Assembly: GCA_003117195.1 (NCBI GenBank)
Contig: BDSI01000075.1
Location: 1 to 64,000 of the forward strand
Direction of reading: 5' to 3'
Length of the DNA: 64,000 nucleotides
Source of the DNA: Eudorina sp. 2006-703-Eu-15
Taxonomy: Eukaryota > Chlorophyta > Chlorophyceae > Chlamydomonadales > Volvocaceae
Below the pieces are notes generated by a model, which saw nothing but the letters and a program-made list of their open reading frames with translations, was not told the origin of the DNA and did not search any database. This document shows, in pieces, positions 24,392 through 35,093 of this stretch (position 1 is the first letter of the stretch; each line of letters begins with the position of its first letter). A program made the position numbers and the translations under genes.

Positions 24392-24810
24392 GCTCAGCTG
24401 GGCAGGCAGGCCTGCCGGAGGGTGCAACCCTGCAACCCTAGCTAGTACGATTAGGTTGGGACGCGGGACCAGGCTAGTTTTACCGCACCAAGCAGGGGCG
24501 CGCCTCCGAAACGCGCCCTGGGTGCTGCAAGGACTTGAGGAGGTTGAACAGCGGACTGCGAGGCGCAGACCGCCCGGGATGGGCCTTCGCCCACTCCCTT
24601 GAGGGGGCACAGCGGTCACCGATCCTCGGGGATCGGGCACGCGCCCTTGGTTGAGAGCGAGGGGACAGAGGCCCCTTACGCCCCTTTCCCCCGTATCCGG
24701 GGGAAAGTGCTTCGGCGGTCTCCCGTATGGGGCGGGTTAGCGCCCCCGGCCAGTGTCGGCCCGGCAGATATGTAACGATACACACACACACACAGGTTTT
24801 CTCCTTGATA

Positions 24811-24842
<32 letters not shown>

Positions 24843-24867
24843 GCGGTTCGGGCGGGTTTCTCCGTTT

Positions 24868-24908
<41 letters not shown>

Positions 24909-26444
24909 CCACCCTTGCGTTGCCCACCTGGGTAGGCGGCGCCCCGGGCTGTTCCGGGGAAGAAACCCAGCTCTCGGTCGCCCACTACCTGTACGGCACA
25001 TACACATAACAAAGCGATTGGGAACGTGCAGACCAACAGGAGGGTTGCGTCCCCGGGATGGACCTGGTGCACCACGAGCAGGCCCATGGGTCGCTACCAC
25101 GTGTGTGCCACACGCGCCGCCCGCCTCCAAGAGGCCGTCACCCCGCTTGCTGTTCCCCGCCGGCAGCCTCGCACGGACCCACGGGTCTGTTGCTCACGCG
25201 CCACTCACCTCCAGTGGGCTCCCGGGCTCAAACTCCACACGGCAGCACGCGTAGTACGCCCCCGCGCAGATGCCCAGGTACGATCCGCCCGCGCTGACGT
25301 ACTCTGCCGTACACAGGCGTCCGAGAGCGAGGGAGAGCGAGAGAGGGGAGTTGCTGTGACCGTGTAGCACACTGTAACGTGTCGCAGTGCTGTAGCAGAC
25401 TGTAGCAGCTCTATGACGCGATCAAGACGGCAAAACCAACATCAGCATCAACATCAACAAGGGCGGTGCCGCTCCGAAACCCACCCCGCAGCAGCTGGTT
25501 GCCCCGGCCGTTCAGGTGCTTGCAGTACGGCAGGTCGGCTCCCCCCGGCATCACGAACAGCAGGCAGCGCTCGAGCCAGTCTCCCCAGAGCACCTCCGAG
25601 GTGCCCACGGCGCGGACCTGCCCACCGCCGTACATCCACATACACACACACATACACACACGGGGGTGGGGACGTGGGGTACTTTGCTTAACACACGCGG
25701 AGGTGGGTTGTGGGTTGGGTCACTTTGCTCAATACACACATACAGCGGGTGGTGGGGGGGCTGCTGGGACAGTCAAACGGCTGCCGGGCGGGGACTGACT
25801 GGGAGGGCGCGTGTCAGGGTTCCCTGGACGTCCGCTCGTTCGCGGGGGGAGGGAGGGAGGGGGAGGGGGGGAGAGAGGGGGGGTTCATGATGGAGCGACT
25901 TCGCTGTCTGGACTGACATAATGGTGCTTCGGCTGTCACCGATGACCCGAACAGTCCGCTGTAACATCCGTAATAACACTAACGGGTGGATGGCGGAGGG
26001 AGAGAGGGTGAGGCCCTGGCGTGTGTGTATTGACGGCACGCACGGGGCGAGAGACGAGAGAGTGGGGCGCACCGCGGATACCCCCGGGTACCGTATGGGC
26101 GGTACGGCACTCACCCGGACCTCGGGCGCCACACAGCGCTCCAGGGCCCGCAGCGTGTTACGGACCGACTGCTGCCCCGCGCCCTCCCCGCAGTACACCA
26201 GGACCTCAAGGGGAGCAGGGCGGCCGTCGACGGTGCGGTGCGGCCCCGTGGATGTGGGGAAGGAGGAGGAGGGGGATGCCGACATGGCTGCCGACGGAGC
26301 CCGCCGCGGGACCGACAGCAGGAGGAGAGGAGTTGCCGGGAGGGGGCGGGGCGGCAGGAACCGGGATGGGGTTGCTGTGTGGCGGGTGGTTGCTCTCACG
26401 ACGGCGTTGATGCTTAGGTCGGGGGGTGCCAGGTGCGGCGCCAT
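22889..26444 (-). CDS. Protein with biotin-protein-ligase N-terminal (BPL_N, class I glutaminase-like) domain
   Basis: Model: complement(join(22889..23273, 23520..24201, 24928..24988, 25209..25303, 25485..25617, 26115..26444)), 561 residues; all phases close. After a Ser/Pro-rich leader the domain starts LEVLVYCGEGAGQQSVRNTL and continues WLERCLLFVMPGGADLPYC, GGSYLGICAGAYYACCRVEF, then VVGDRELGFFPGTARGAAYP and VGEGVAVLCGTHPEMP. This order is that of the N-terminal domain of fungal/eukaryotic biotin-protein ligase, which has a class I glutamine amidotransferase fold. The nucleophile elbow Cys is at about residue 167 (GICAGAY), and a candidate His/Glu pair (GTHPE) is at about 448-450. An insert of about 220 low-complexity residues separates the conserved FFPGTARG and RCPVGEGV blocks. 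The catalytic biotin ligase domain is absent, so this is not a biotin ligase in itself; its reaction is unknown. An alternative start MSASPSS lies about 50 residues downstream. Confidence 0.85.
24358..24910. repeat. Cluster of (CA)n microsatellites in a BPL_N intron
   Basis: Four separate (CA)n arrays occur at about 24358-24390, 24778-24796, 24812-24836 and 24871-24906. Two of them are preceded by a similar flank, TTTTCTCCTTGATAACAC or a variant. See also the element at 24478-24790. Confidence 0.9.
24478..24790 (+). mobile_element. Possible non-LTR retroelement 3' fragment with (CA)n tail
   Basis: Unlike the surrounding intron, this ~300-bp block is complex sequence ending CAGATATGTAACGATACACACA. 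That layout (unique sequence, ATGTAAC, simple-repeat tail) parallels the LINE copies here, which end ACATGTAACAACCAACC. No reverse transcriptase is visible in so short a piece, so the call is only by analogy. Confidence 0.3.
25931..25976 (-). repeat. Dispersed repeat family B, copy 3
   Basis: Minus-strand reading gives TTATTACGGATGTTACAGCG, then GACTGTTCGGGTCATCGGTG, very close to the copy at 9258-9303. Intronic in the BPL_N gene. Confidence 0.7.
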
Positions 26445-26562
26445 CGTCGATGTCTACCGCCGGCCGAACCGCGGTGGAAGACAGCAGCGCGCCGCCGGTG
26501 ATGGTTTAAAAGACTGTTCGCATGCTTGGTAGCTTTGAAGGTGCTGCCACCGTCTGGGAGTA

Positions 26563-26618
26563 AGAACTAGGCGTGCAAGCGTTAATCGATAGAACTAGGC
26601 GTGCAAGCGTTAATCGAT
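26563..26618. repeat. Perfect 28-bp tandem duplication
   Basis: The 28-bp unit (starting AGAACTAGGCGTGCAAGC and ending GTTAATCGAT) occurs twice without a mismatch, just upstream of the BPL_N gene start. Confidence 0.95.
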
Positions 26619-27300
26619 GTGGTAGGTAGTCGAGCGGTCGACTGCCTTTCCTAGCACGCCCGTGACAAGCGGTTTGCACAGATTGGTATAATTTGTCAAA
26701 TCAGTGCATTCGGAGTTGAAACTTTCATTTATTTTGCCTTGCAAAGTCGTCCTACAGTCTTTGTTGCGGTCCTTGACAGCGTTTTGAGTGAATTGGTAAA
26801 AGCTACGGATTATCAAAATGAATGAATTACTTTCGCCTGACCAGATGACGCGACCGCAGTCAGAATATGAGGTAGGTTCCAAACTGTACTGCAGGTCGTT
26901 GGAGCGTCCGAACCTGCCCTGAGACGCGACCTCACACAGAACCCCAGCATGACAGCGCGTCACGTCCCTGAACGTTACCACCAGCGGGCACCCCTTACAA
27001 GTTTACATGTGGAGAGTAAGGAAGAGCCCACTTGCTGCCGACCGCCACAGCGGCGAAAGCTTCCAACACATTGTTGCGATGGCGTCACAGGGTGGGGAGG
27101 GCGGTTGCCGGTGTCCTCGCCACCCCGACATGACACGGCCGCGGGGGCGGCGGGGGTCGGCGCGCCGTCCGTTGCGTCAACGTAGGGCCACGTGTACGGT
27201 ACGAGAGCCCCCACTGGTCCCCAGCGGCCAGGGGAGAACGCGCCGAGAATTGCCGAGCGGGGCAGCCATGCTCCATGCAGCCGTCGTTACATCGGATCCG

Positions 27301-27360
27301 CACTTGGACCTGCACTTGGACCTGCACTTGGACCTGCACTTGGACCTGCACTTGGACCTG
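27301..27360. repeat. 12-bp minisatellite, 5 perfect copies
   Basis: The unit CACTTGGACCTG is repeated five times head-to-tail, followed by CCCTGCACTG-type repeats. Confidence 0.95.
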
Positions 27361-27555
27361 CACTGCCCTGCCCTGCACTGCCCTGCCCTGCCCTGCACCC
27401 GCATCAGACATCGCGGCTCAAAGGGCTGCCGTCCGTCCGTCATACGCCGCGGCACGGAGCGCCCCTCCGCACCGCCTGCCCACACCGCCGCCCCGCCGAG
27501 GCCGCTGACGCCCCAAAACTATTGGCGCTCTCGCCTGCAGGCGGGGTGGGCGCCC

Positions 27556-27666
27556 TCCACTCCCCTCTCCATTCCCCTCTCCACTCCCCTCTCCACTCCC
27601 CCCTCCACTCCCCCCTCCACTCCCCTCTCCACTCCCCTCTCCACTCCCCTCTCCACTCCCCTCTCC
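27556..27666. repeat. 12-bp minisatellite, about 9 copies
   Basis: The unit CCACTCCCCTCT is repeated with few changes. Because the unit is a multiple of three, several frames stay open across it; I do not take these as genes. Confidence 0.9.
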
Positions 27667-28601
27667 GCGAGGAAGTGGTCCGAACATCATTTAGTGACAA
27701 ACTGCCCTCCCCATCCCCCTCCGGGCAGCTCCCGAGCGCCTCACATGGCGCACATACCCCTCCGTCTCAACACATCTACCCACACATGCGGACGGACGGT
27801 GTCGCCTCATGATTGCGCCCCACGGGCCCGCACGAGCTAACACCAGCAGGGGGGGCGGTGCGTTGCTCTGCGCTGGAGACCGCGCCCCTTACCGGTTGCG
27901 TAGGGTCAGTGAGGCGGGTGAGGGGGGTGAGGGGGGTGAGGGGCGGAGAGTCCGGCCCGTCCCCGTCGCTGCCGGCCCATGCGGGGCGACCCAGCCACCC
28001 GCCCACCGGTACCCGAACACGGGACGGCGGGCGCCGTGCCTCCCAAGTCCCCTTCCAACCACCCGGCGCCACTCGGCGCCCCCGACACCAACCCGACCAC
28101 GCGCCTTACGCGTGGCTGTGCTTACCCATCTGCCGTACATACACAAACACACATACGCGCCACGTCGTACCACACCAGAAGGCCGGTGACATGGCCCACT
28201 TGCGCGACCGGCGTTGATCCCCGTGTCGTCATCGTCCCCCGTGATGTTGTGACTAACCCATTAGACGCATCCGTACTGCTCCCCTCCATCGGCGCCGTCC
28301 TGCACCCCTTCCACCCCCTCCTCCATTCAGCCCACCGCCCACCGCCCAGCCGGACGTTCATGTTTTGTACCCCTGCCCCTCCCCAGCCCCTCAGCCACCC
28401 TCCCACCCCCTTCACTGCGACCGACCCGGTGGACCGTCCGCTGCCCCCTCCCCAGTGCCCCCTCCCCAGTGCCCCCTCCCCAGTGCCCCCTCCCTCCCAG
28501 CCCGGGGTCCTCCCTGGAGAGGGGGAGGGTTAGGGGGAGGGAGATGGGGAGGTGGAGGGCGATGGGGAGGGTGGAGGCGGCCCCCCGCCCCCCTCATGGC
28601 T

Positions 28602-30955
28602 TCAGTAGGCCCAGCGGTAGGTGGAGTCCGCCACGTGGTCGAGGATGCCCTGGTCCTTCCATCGGTTGTTGGCGGCCCACCCCTGGAGGCCCCCGCGGAC
28701 CTCCTCCATGATCTGCGGGGGGGACAGAGGGGGGGGAGGGGGACGGGGGACGGGGGACGGGGGACGGGGGACGGGGGAAGTCGGGGACGCCAGCCCAGAG
28801 CGACCCCGGTCCAGGAAGGGGTCCCGAGGGGGAAACAGCACAAGGGGGTGCGGCCGCGGGTACGGGGTTGCATTACCCCGGTTGCGGGCACAGGTTTGGA
28901 CGACACCGAGCACTGTAAACTCCCGTACTCCCGTACGGTACGGATCCGTACCTTGGCCGCCACCGGGTCCGCCTTCATGGTCGCCCACCAGGCCGCCAGC
29001 TTGGGCCGCCCCGCGAACACGTCCTTCCAGCCGAAGTAGGTGGGCAGGATGAAGTCGAGGAAGACGAAGGTGGGGAACAGCGCCGCGTCCGCCGCCGTCA
29101 CCTCCGGACCAGCCACGTAGGGGCCCTGTGCGGGGTGGGTGGGTGGGTGGGTGAGGCCGGAGGGTGGGTTGGGGGTGAGGCCTTGGGTGGTGTCACGGAT
29201 GGCTGGCCGTCATTCCACCGCCCCCACAGCCCCCACATGGCCACCCCGCCTCACCACCAGGAGGTGAGGTTGGGAGCTACAACCGCTCACACCCTGCCCC
29301 CATTCCCCTCATCCCTATCCTCTCTCCCCTTTCCCCCCTTCCCCGCCCCTCCCCCCGCCCTTTCCCCCCCCCTCCCCCTCCCCCGCCCTTTCCCCCGCCC
29401 CTCTCCCACACACACACCTCCACGATGCCCTCCAGCACGTCCAGCTGGTAGGCGATCTGCTCAATCTGCTTGGCACGCGCCGCCGCGCTGTCCATGGTCC
29501 GGTACATGGCCCCCTGGATGGGCACGATGTACACGTCGTGGATGCGCGTGGCCAGGGCGGCCTGAGGGGGTGTGGGGGCAGCGAGGGGGGCGGGGAGGGG
29601 GGCGGAGGGGGAGAGCGTCGACCACCACCAGCCGGAGGACAGCTCCTCCTACCCATTCGGTGACTTCTCGCGGTTTCGCCCTGGCTTCGCTGTCCTAATT
29701 GACCTATGACGATATATGACAAAATGCATTACGTTCGGTTACCCAGTGTCGTTCAAACGGTCATGCCGTTACGTGCACATGACAGTATGAGGGGAGGGGA
29801 GGGGAGGGGAGGGCGGAGGGGGGATCAGGGTGCCGCACGAGGATGGGGCACCGGAGGTAGGTCAGGGGCTGGACAGCGACACAGCGTGGTTCATGGCAGC
29901 GGATGAGGTCAAGGGGGGAAGCGGCTGTGTACTTGCGGGGCAACGGGGGGAGAGGCACGTGGCGAGGTAAGCGGTGGGTGGCGGTGTTGAGAAGGGGTTG
30001 GGGTTTGCAGTGAAGGGTGGCAGCGGGCTTGCACCTGAGGCAAGCTGACTGCCCTTCCCGCCCCCTCCCTTCTCCATCCACACACACCCCACACCACACA
30101 CACACACACACACACGGCTTCTCGCGGCTCAGTTTTCTTTCACACACACACACACACACAGCTCAGCTTTTCTCCTTGCTAACACACACACAGACACACA
30201 CACCTTGGCCCGGGCCTCCGGAGTGGCCGCCACCAGGGACTCGCCCCGCCCGGAGAACTTGTCCAGCAGGTACTGGCTGATGACCTGAGGGAGGGGGGAG
30301 GGGGAAGGGGTGGGGCGGGTCGGCGGGAGAGGCGGGGGGGCAGGGGAGGGGCAGGTAGCGGGGCAGGTGGCGGAGGTGGGGTTGGGTTGAGAAACTCGCG
30401 GACGGGGGGAGGATCGGGATGGGAGGCATCAGACTCACTCCACATGGGGAGACGGAGGGTGGGAACGACAAGAAGCCACACACAGGCGGAGGGTGGGAGG
30501 GGGGAGGGGGGCTGTGGTATCAGGGGTGACGCTCTGGATCTGGCGGGTGGGTGTGTCGTATGTCGTGTGAGACAGGAGCACCCCAACGAGGCCCGCAGCC
30601 TCAGCTGTGTGGGGGATAAGCGGAGGGGGCGGCGGAGGGGGGAGCCCACCTCGCTCTCCGGCAGCGGAGTGCCGTCCTCCAGGACCAGCAACGGCATCTT
30701 GCCCTGAGGGTTGAGCGCCATGTACTGCGGGCTCTTCAGGCCGCCGATGGTCTGGGGGCTGACGATGTCGATGTCGCCATCCAGACCCTTTTTGCGGATG
30801 ATGTAGCGGTTGCGCGCGCCGTTGTTGCTGACGGGGACGTCGTAGAGAGTCATACGGCCGGCCATGACGCTGACGGCGGCGCGACGTGTGCGAAGCGTCG
30901 TGCGGCGCGTTCCAGAAGCAATTGTCTGATGCACGTTCACGAGGACTGACGCCAT
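28602..30955 (-). CDS. Glutathione S-transferase, probably organelle-targeted
   Basis: Model: complement(join(28602..28712, 28952..29125, 29418..29561, 30204..30284, 30650..30955)), 271 residues; all introns are phase 0. The first ~30 residues are Arg/Thr/Ser/Ala-rich with few acids, like a chloroplast or mitochondrial transit peptide. The thioredoxin-like GST N-domain follows: MTLYDVPVSNNGARNRYIIR, the cis-Pro segment GKMPLLVLEDG, and LPESEVISQYL. The helical C-domain includes VAGPEVTAADAALFPTFVFL, the usual N-capping/hydrophobic staple region. It would conjugate or reduce electrophiles with glutathione. The class is not clear; the active residue of the N-domain is probably the Ser in VSNN. 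The start codon could also be the in-frame Met 36 bases upstream (30991). Introns hold (CA)n and a CGCTGTC...ATTGAC repeat. Confidence 0.9.
29655..29703 (+). repeat. Dispersed repeat family C, long copy
   Basis: It reads TTCGGTGACTTCTCGCGG, then TTTCGCCCTGGCTTCGCTG, then TCCTAATTGAC. Its left half recurs at 63066-63104 and its right half (CGCTGTCTTTATTGAC) at 598-613, 16380-16404, 37116-37140 and 50093-50113. Confidence 0.6.
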
Positions 30956-31395
30956 GGCAACCGGGAGGGAGAACCTTATATGATTGTACACACCTCAATT
31001 GGAGTGCAGTCCCACTCCTGAAACGCCGCTCTGGAATGAACTTGCAGACAGCAAGTAAATTCTTGTACGGCAACGTTCTTGCGCTCCCTGAATTGGGCGC
31101 TATGAGCTTTAACAGCTACAATATTGTTTCCTGGTATGTAAGAGCATTGTTTGCTGCAATCCAAGAGTGTTCCTTTTGCCTTTTGGTACCCACTGAGTCA
31201 GAACCTTTGGTGATGGCGAAGAGTGCATCTCATAGACAAGAGAAGAAAACATTTGAATTCCTGAAGAATTGCTACCCCATGAATTTCTTCCGCTTGAAGG
31301 AGTTATGTGCGCGCTAGGAATAGCAGTAGCTGATGCCTGCAGTCGACTGCGTTATGGCATGGTTCATACAAAAGCGTACAATGCGTCAAATTGAA
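30956..31395. promoter_or_regulatory. Head-to-head spacer between GST and GT77 genes
   Basis: About 440 bp separate the two divergent start codons, so 5' UTRs and promoters of both must lie here. The segment is notably AT-richer than either gene. No specific element identified. Confidence 0.4.
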
Positions 31396-34300
31396 ATGCC
31401 ATGTCAAGCCCCGGCACGCATGGGAGGCCAGCCCTGTGGTCCGCGCGCGGGTCATGTCAGGCATGGTCGTCGCGGATGGCATCCCTGCCTGGTTCTCCTC
31501 CTCATTGTGCAATTGACTTCAGCTGCACTTATGGAGCACTCAACGCGAGATGTTGCCGGGTCCGAGTCCGGGCCGCTTGCATGCGAGGCTTCCGGGATTT
31601 GCAGCCTCGGGAAGGTCAAACCCTTCACAGGTGCGCGAAATGCCGTGATGCCGTTACATTCCGTACGTCACTTCGTGACGTGGCCCAGAGTTGGGGCCGT
31701 CTAAGTCCTGTTCTGAGTGATCGCGCGGTTTAAGCCCGTGTACGGCGTGTGTTCATCAGGGATCCTCAAAGTCGACCCTCGCACCATTCACGCACCATCC
31801 TGCGTCTGCTTGGCAGCGTGTTACAAAAACCCTTGAAACGCACCGCTCGACTTGTACCCTTTGGTGAGCCCCTGGCCACGCACTCCCCTGCTCGTCGCCA
31901 CCCAGTTGCCTCCGGGTTTGCCCCGGGACTTCTCCAGGGTTTGACACCCCCCACCCTGCCGTCCGCCCAACCCTCCCCTTCCCCGCTCCCCGGACCCCTC
32001 CCCCCCCAACCACCCCCACTCAGGTGACGTGCTGCCCTCGCGTGCCATGCGGGCCTGCCTGGAGGCCCGGTCGTACAAGAAGGAGGTGATCCTGCTGACA
32101 GAGACGCGGCTCAACCCCGCGTACCAGGTGCGAGGGCATGAGGGTGAGGGTGGGGTTGGGGGAGTAGGGTTTGTATGCGTGTGTGTGTGTGTGTGTGTGA
32201 GAGAGAGTGCGTGTTCGTTTGTTTCCATTTGTGTAGCATGTGTTTAGCATGTCCGTGCCCCCAGGGGGCGGTAATGATGCCCGCCCCCGCCCCCTCCCCC
32301 TCCCTGACTCAGTCAGGCCGCATCGCTGGTCGTCCGGGCGCCCTGGGGCCCTCCCACCTCCTGCCGGCGGCCATCCCTACCCCGCCAATGCCCCCACCCC
32401 AACCCAACCCAACCCAACCCAACCCCGTCCCCCGCCCTCCTCGGCCCGCCTCATACCCTCCGCCACCTCCGGGTCATCCCCCCCCCGGGCCCCGGATGAG
32501 GGTCGGTCGCGGGGCGGGGCATCTCCCGACAGACGTTCCGCTCGCTGCTGCTGCTGGGGTACGAGCATGTCGTACTGCTGTCCACCCCTGAGCGGTGCGC
32601 CCGCAGCACCGCCACGTGGCCCCGGCTGTCGTGTGTGTGGAGCAGTCAGGAGCTGCTCAACAGCGCCAAGTACCTCATGGACAGGTGGGGGGAGGGGGAG
32701 GGGGAGGGGGAGGGGGAGGGGAGCCGGGGTCGACTGGGGGCTACCGGGTGGGTGGGGCAGGGGACAGGGGGGGCTACCGGGTGGGTGGGGCAGGGGACAG
32801 GGGGGAGCTAGGGGGGAATATAGGAAATTGGTAGACAATTTCACACTGCGCTGCTGCCAGAGCAGCAGGGATAGGGGGGAGGGCCCTGGCCCCTCCCTTG
32901 GCCCCCTCCCCGCCTACCGTGCCATGTAACCCCCCCCGCCCCCGCCTTTGCGCTGGCAGCAGCGAAGTTTGAAATTTGTCTACCAATGTCCTATACCCCC
33001 CCTCCCCCGCGCGCCCCCCTTGAAAGCCATCTGCCTTGCACGCCGCGCCACCCATCTCCCCCCTCTAACGTTTCCCTGCGCCCCCCCCCCGCCCGCCCAC
33101 CACCTCCGCGGTACCGCCCTACGTGCTCCCCCCTTACCCTCAACCCCCCCCTGGAGCTCCCTCCCTCCAGGGTGGCCTTCATGGCTCGTGGCGGGCGGCT
33201 GGGCTACAATGTGCTGATGCTGGACAGCGATGTGATCCCCTTCCGGGACGTGTACAGCCTGCTGTGGGCGCCGCCGCTGGGGGACGCGCAGCTGCTGGCC
33301 ATGAAGGACGGAAACGGCTGGTGGGGGCTGCAGGGAGGGAGGGAGGTTCGGGGCTGCAGGGAGGGAGGGGGGGAGGGGGCTCCAGGGAGGGGCGTAGAAA
33401 ATTGGATTTTGAAGCTGCGCTGCTGCCGGAGCAGATGTCCGATCGAGGAGGATCGGTACGCTCCAGGGGGGTGCTCCGGGGCGGGTGTGCGGGAGGGGAT
33501 GTGCAGCTCAGGTCTGGACGGGTGAGGAGCTTGTTTGCCGGTGTGCGCACCGCCCCGTGCGGTGGCCGCTGGAGAGGAGGCGGCGGGGGGGCGCCGGGTC
33601 CATGGAGCTGTGGGGTAGGCAGCTGGGGCGGGCGGGGAGGGGGTAGGCGGGTTATGGGATGTAGGGTGCTGTGGGGACACGGCGGGACGGGTGATGGGGT
33701 GGAGGCGGGGCCCGGTGGCCCGAGCAGGGTCGGGGTCGGGAGTGGAAGGGAAGGAAGCGGCGAAGCCCACCTTCCTCACCCCTCACCCCTCACTCCTTTC
33801 CCCGCACCGCACCTCGAGGGATCCCCCCCTCCCCCAGCAACCTCCTGTGCCACGTATCGGTTCCCCAATCCATACCCCCCGCAACCTACCCCTCCCGCCC
33901 CCCCTCCCGCTCCCCCTCCCCCAGGCTGAACTGCGGGGTGGTCTACATCCGTAACGCCCGCCCTGACGGCCCCGCCACCTACGTGCTGGCGGAGGTGCTA
34001 GACCGCCTGGAGAGGTACGGCACATTGGCGGCCCGGGGGGTGAGAGGGCCCTCAGAGGAAGCCCTCGGCGGGGGCCGGGGGCCGGATCCGGGGGCCCATC
34101 CTCGGCTGCCTCCCCCCTTTCGTCATCGGTCGGCTGTGTCCTCCTGTCCTCTGCTCCTGTCGCGGCCTCCGCCGCCACCGCCTTGCGCCCGGTGGTGACC
34201 TACACCGCATGTCATACGACAACTGGGGGCTGCAGAGGCTGCCCCCCACCCCCCATTCCCCGCCCGCTGCTCACGGTTACTGCTACTGCCATGGCCAGGT

Positions 34301-35007
34301 GGGCCGCCCGGCCCAACTACTTCGCCGGCCGGGGGCTCAACAGCTACTGCTGGGACCAACAGATGTACAGGTGGGAGGGGGGGACGGGAGGGGAGGGGAG
34401 ACGGGGTGTCGACTGTCGAGCGAGAAACCCTTTCTTCCCGTGTGTTAGCAAGGAGAAAAGCTGAGCCGCGAACAAACAGAACCGTGTCTTCCCGTGTGTG
34501 TGTGTATGTACGGGACGGGTCTGTGGCGGGATGGCGGGTCTGCCAGGTGCGACTGGAAAATGGGATCTGGTTGGGGATCTGCCGTGGTACGGCGGCAGTC
34601 GGGTCGGTCGTGTTGGCGGGTCGGTCATGAGGCGGTGGAGGAAAGGGGCCGCGGGGGCAGTGGGGCGGGATGGGGGTCAGCCCGCCATATCATGGGGGAA
34701 GGGCGGGGGAGGGGAGTTGCGCGTTGGGACGCTGTCCCTGGAGTCTTCCCCGCCAGCTTACGCGCATGACAATCGTACGACAGAGGTGATGCACGGCGTG
34801 ACAAGTCCCGCTGTCAACGCCCGGTTGGGCGGCGCTCCGGATGTCTCGCCGCTCGAAACCCCCCTCCCCTGTTCCCCTCCCCCCTGTTTAGTTTTTATCC
34901 CCCCCTCCCCCCTTGTCCCCCCGCTGTATAAGTATGTCCACCAATTTCCTACATCCCCCCTCCACACCGCTTTGCCCCCTCCCCCCGCGACCCCACGCAT
35001 CCCCATA

Positions 35008-35093
<86 letters not shown>

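Larger units (their letters stand above)
26619..28601. other. Intergenic, minisatellite-rich, no gene recognised
   Basis: Contains a low-GC stretch (about 26620-26930) with an unremarkable 123-codon minus-strand frame of no known family, followed by minisatellites (27301-27360, 27556-27666, GTGAGGGG copies near 27915-27945). The 3' UTR of the GST gene probably lies at the right end. Confidence 0.4.

Noticed and set aside
26610..26981. 123-codon low-GC minus-strand frame
   Set aside because: Composition unlike the genes here, no domain, next to tandem duplications; probably chance or TE debris.
27007..27840. Long open frames across the 12-bp repeats at 27.0-27.8 kb on both strands
   Set aside because: Period-12 arrays keep frames open; outside the repeats there is no motif, and both strands are equally open.
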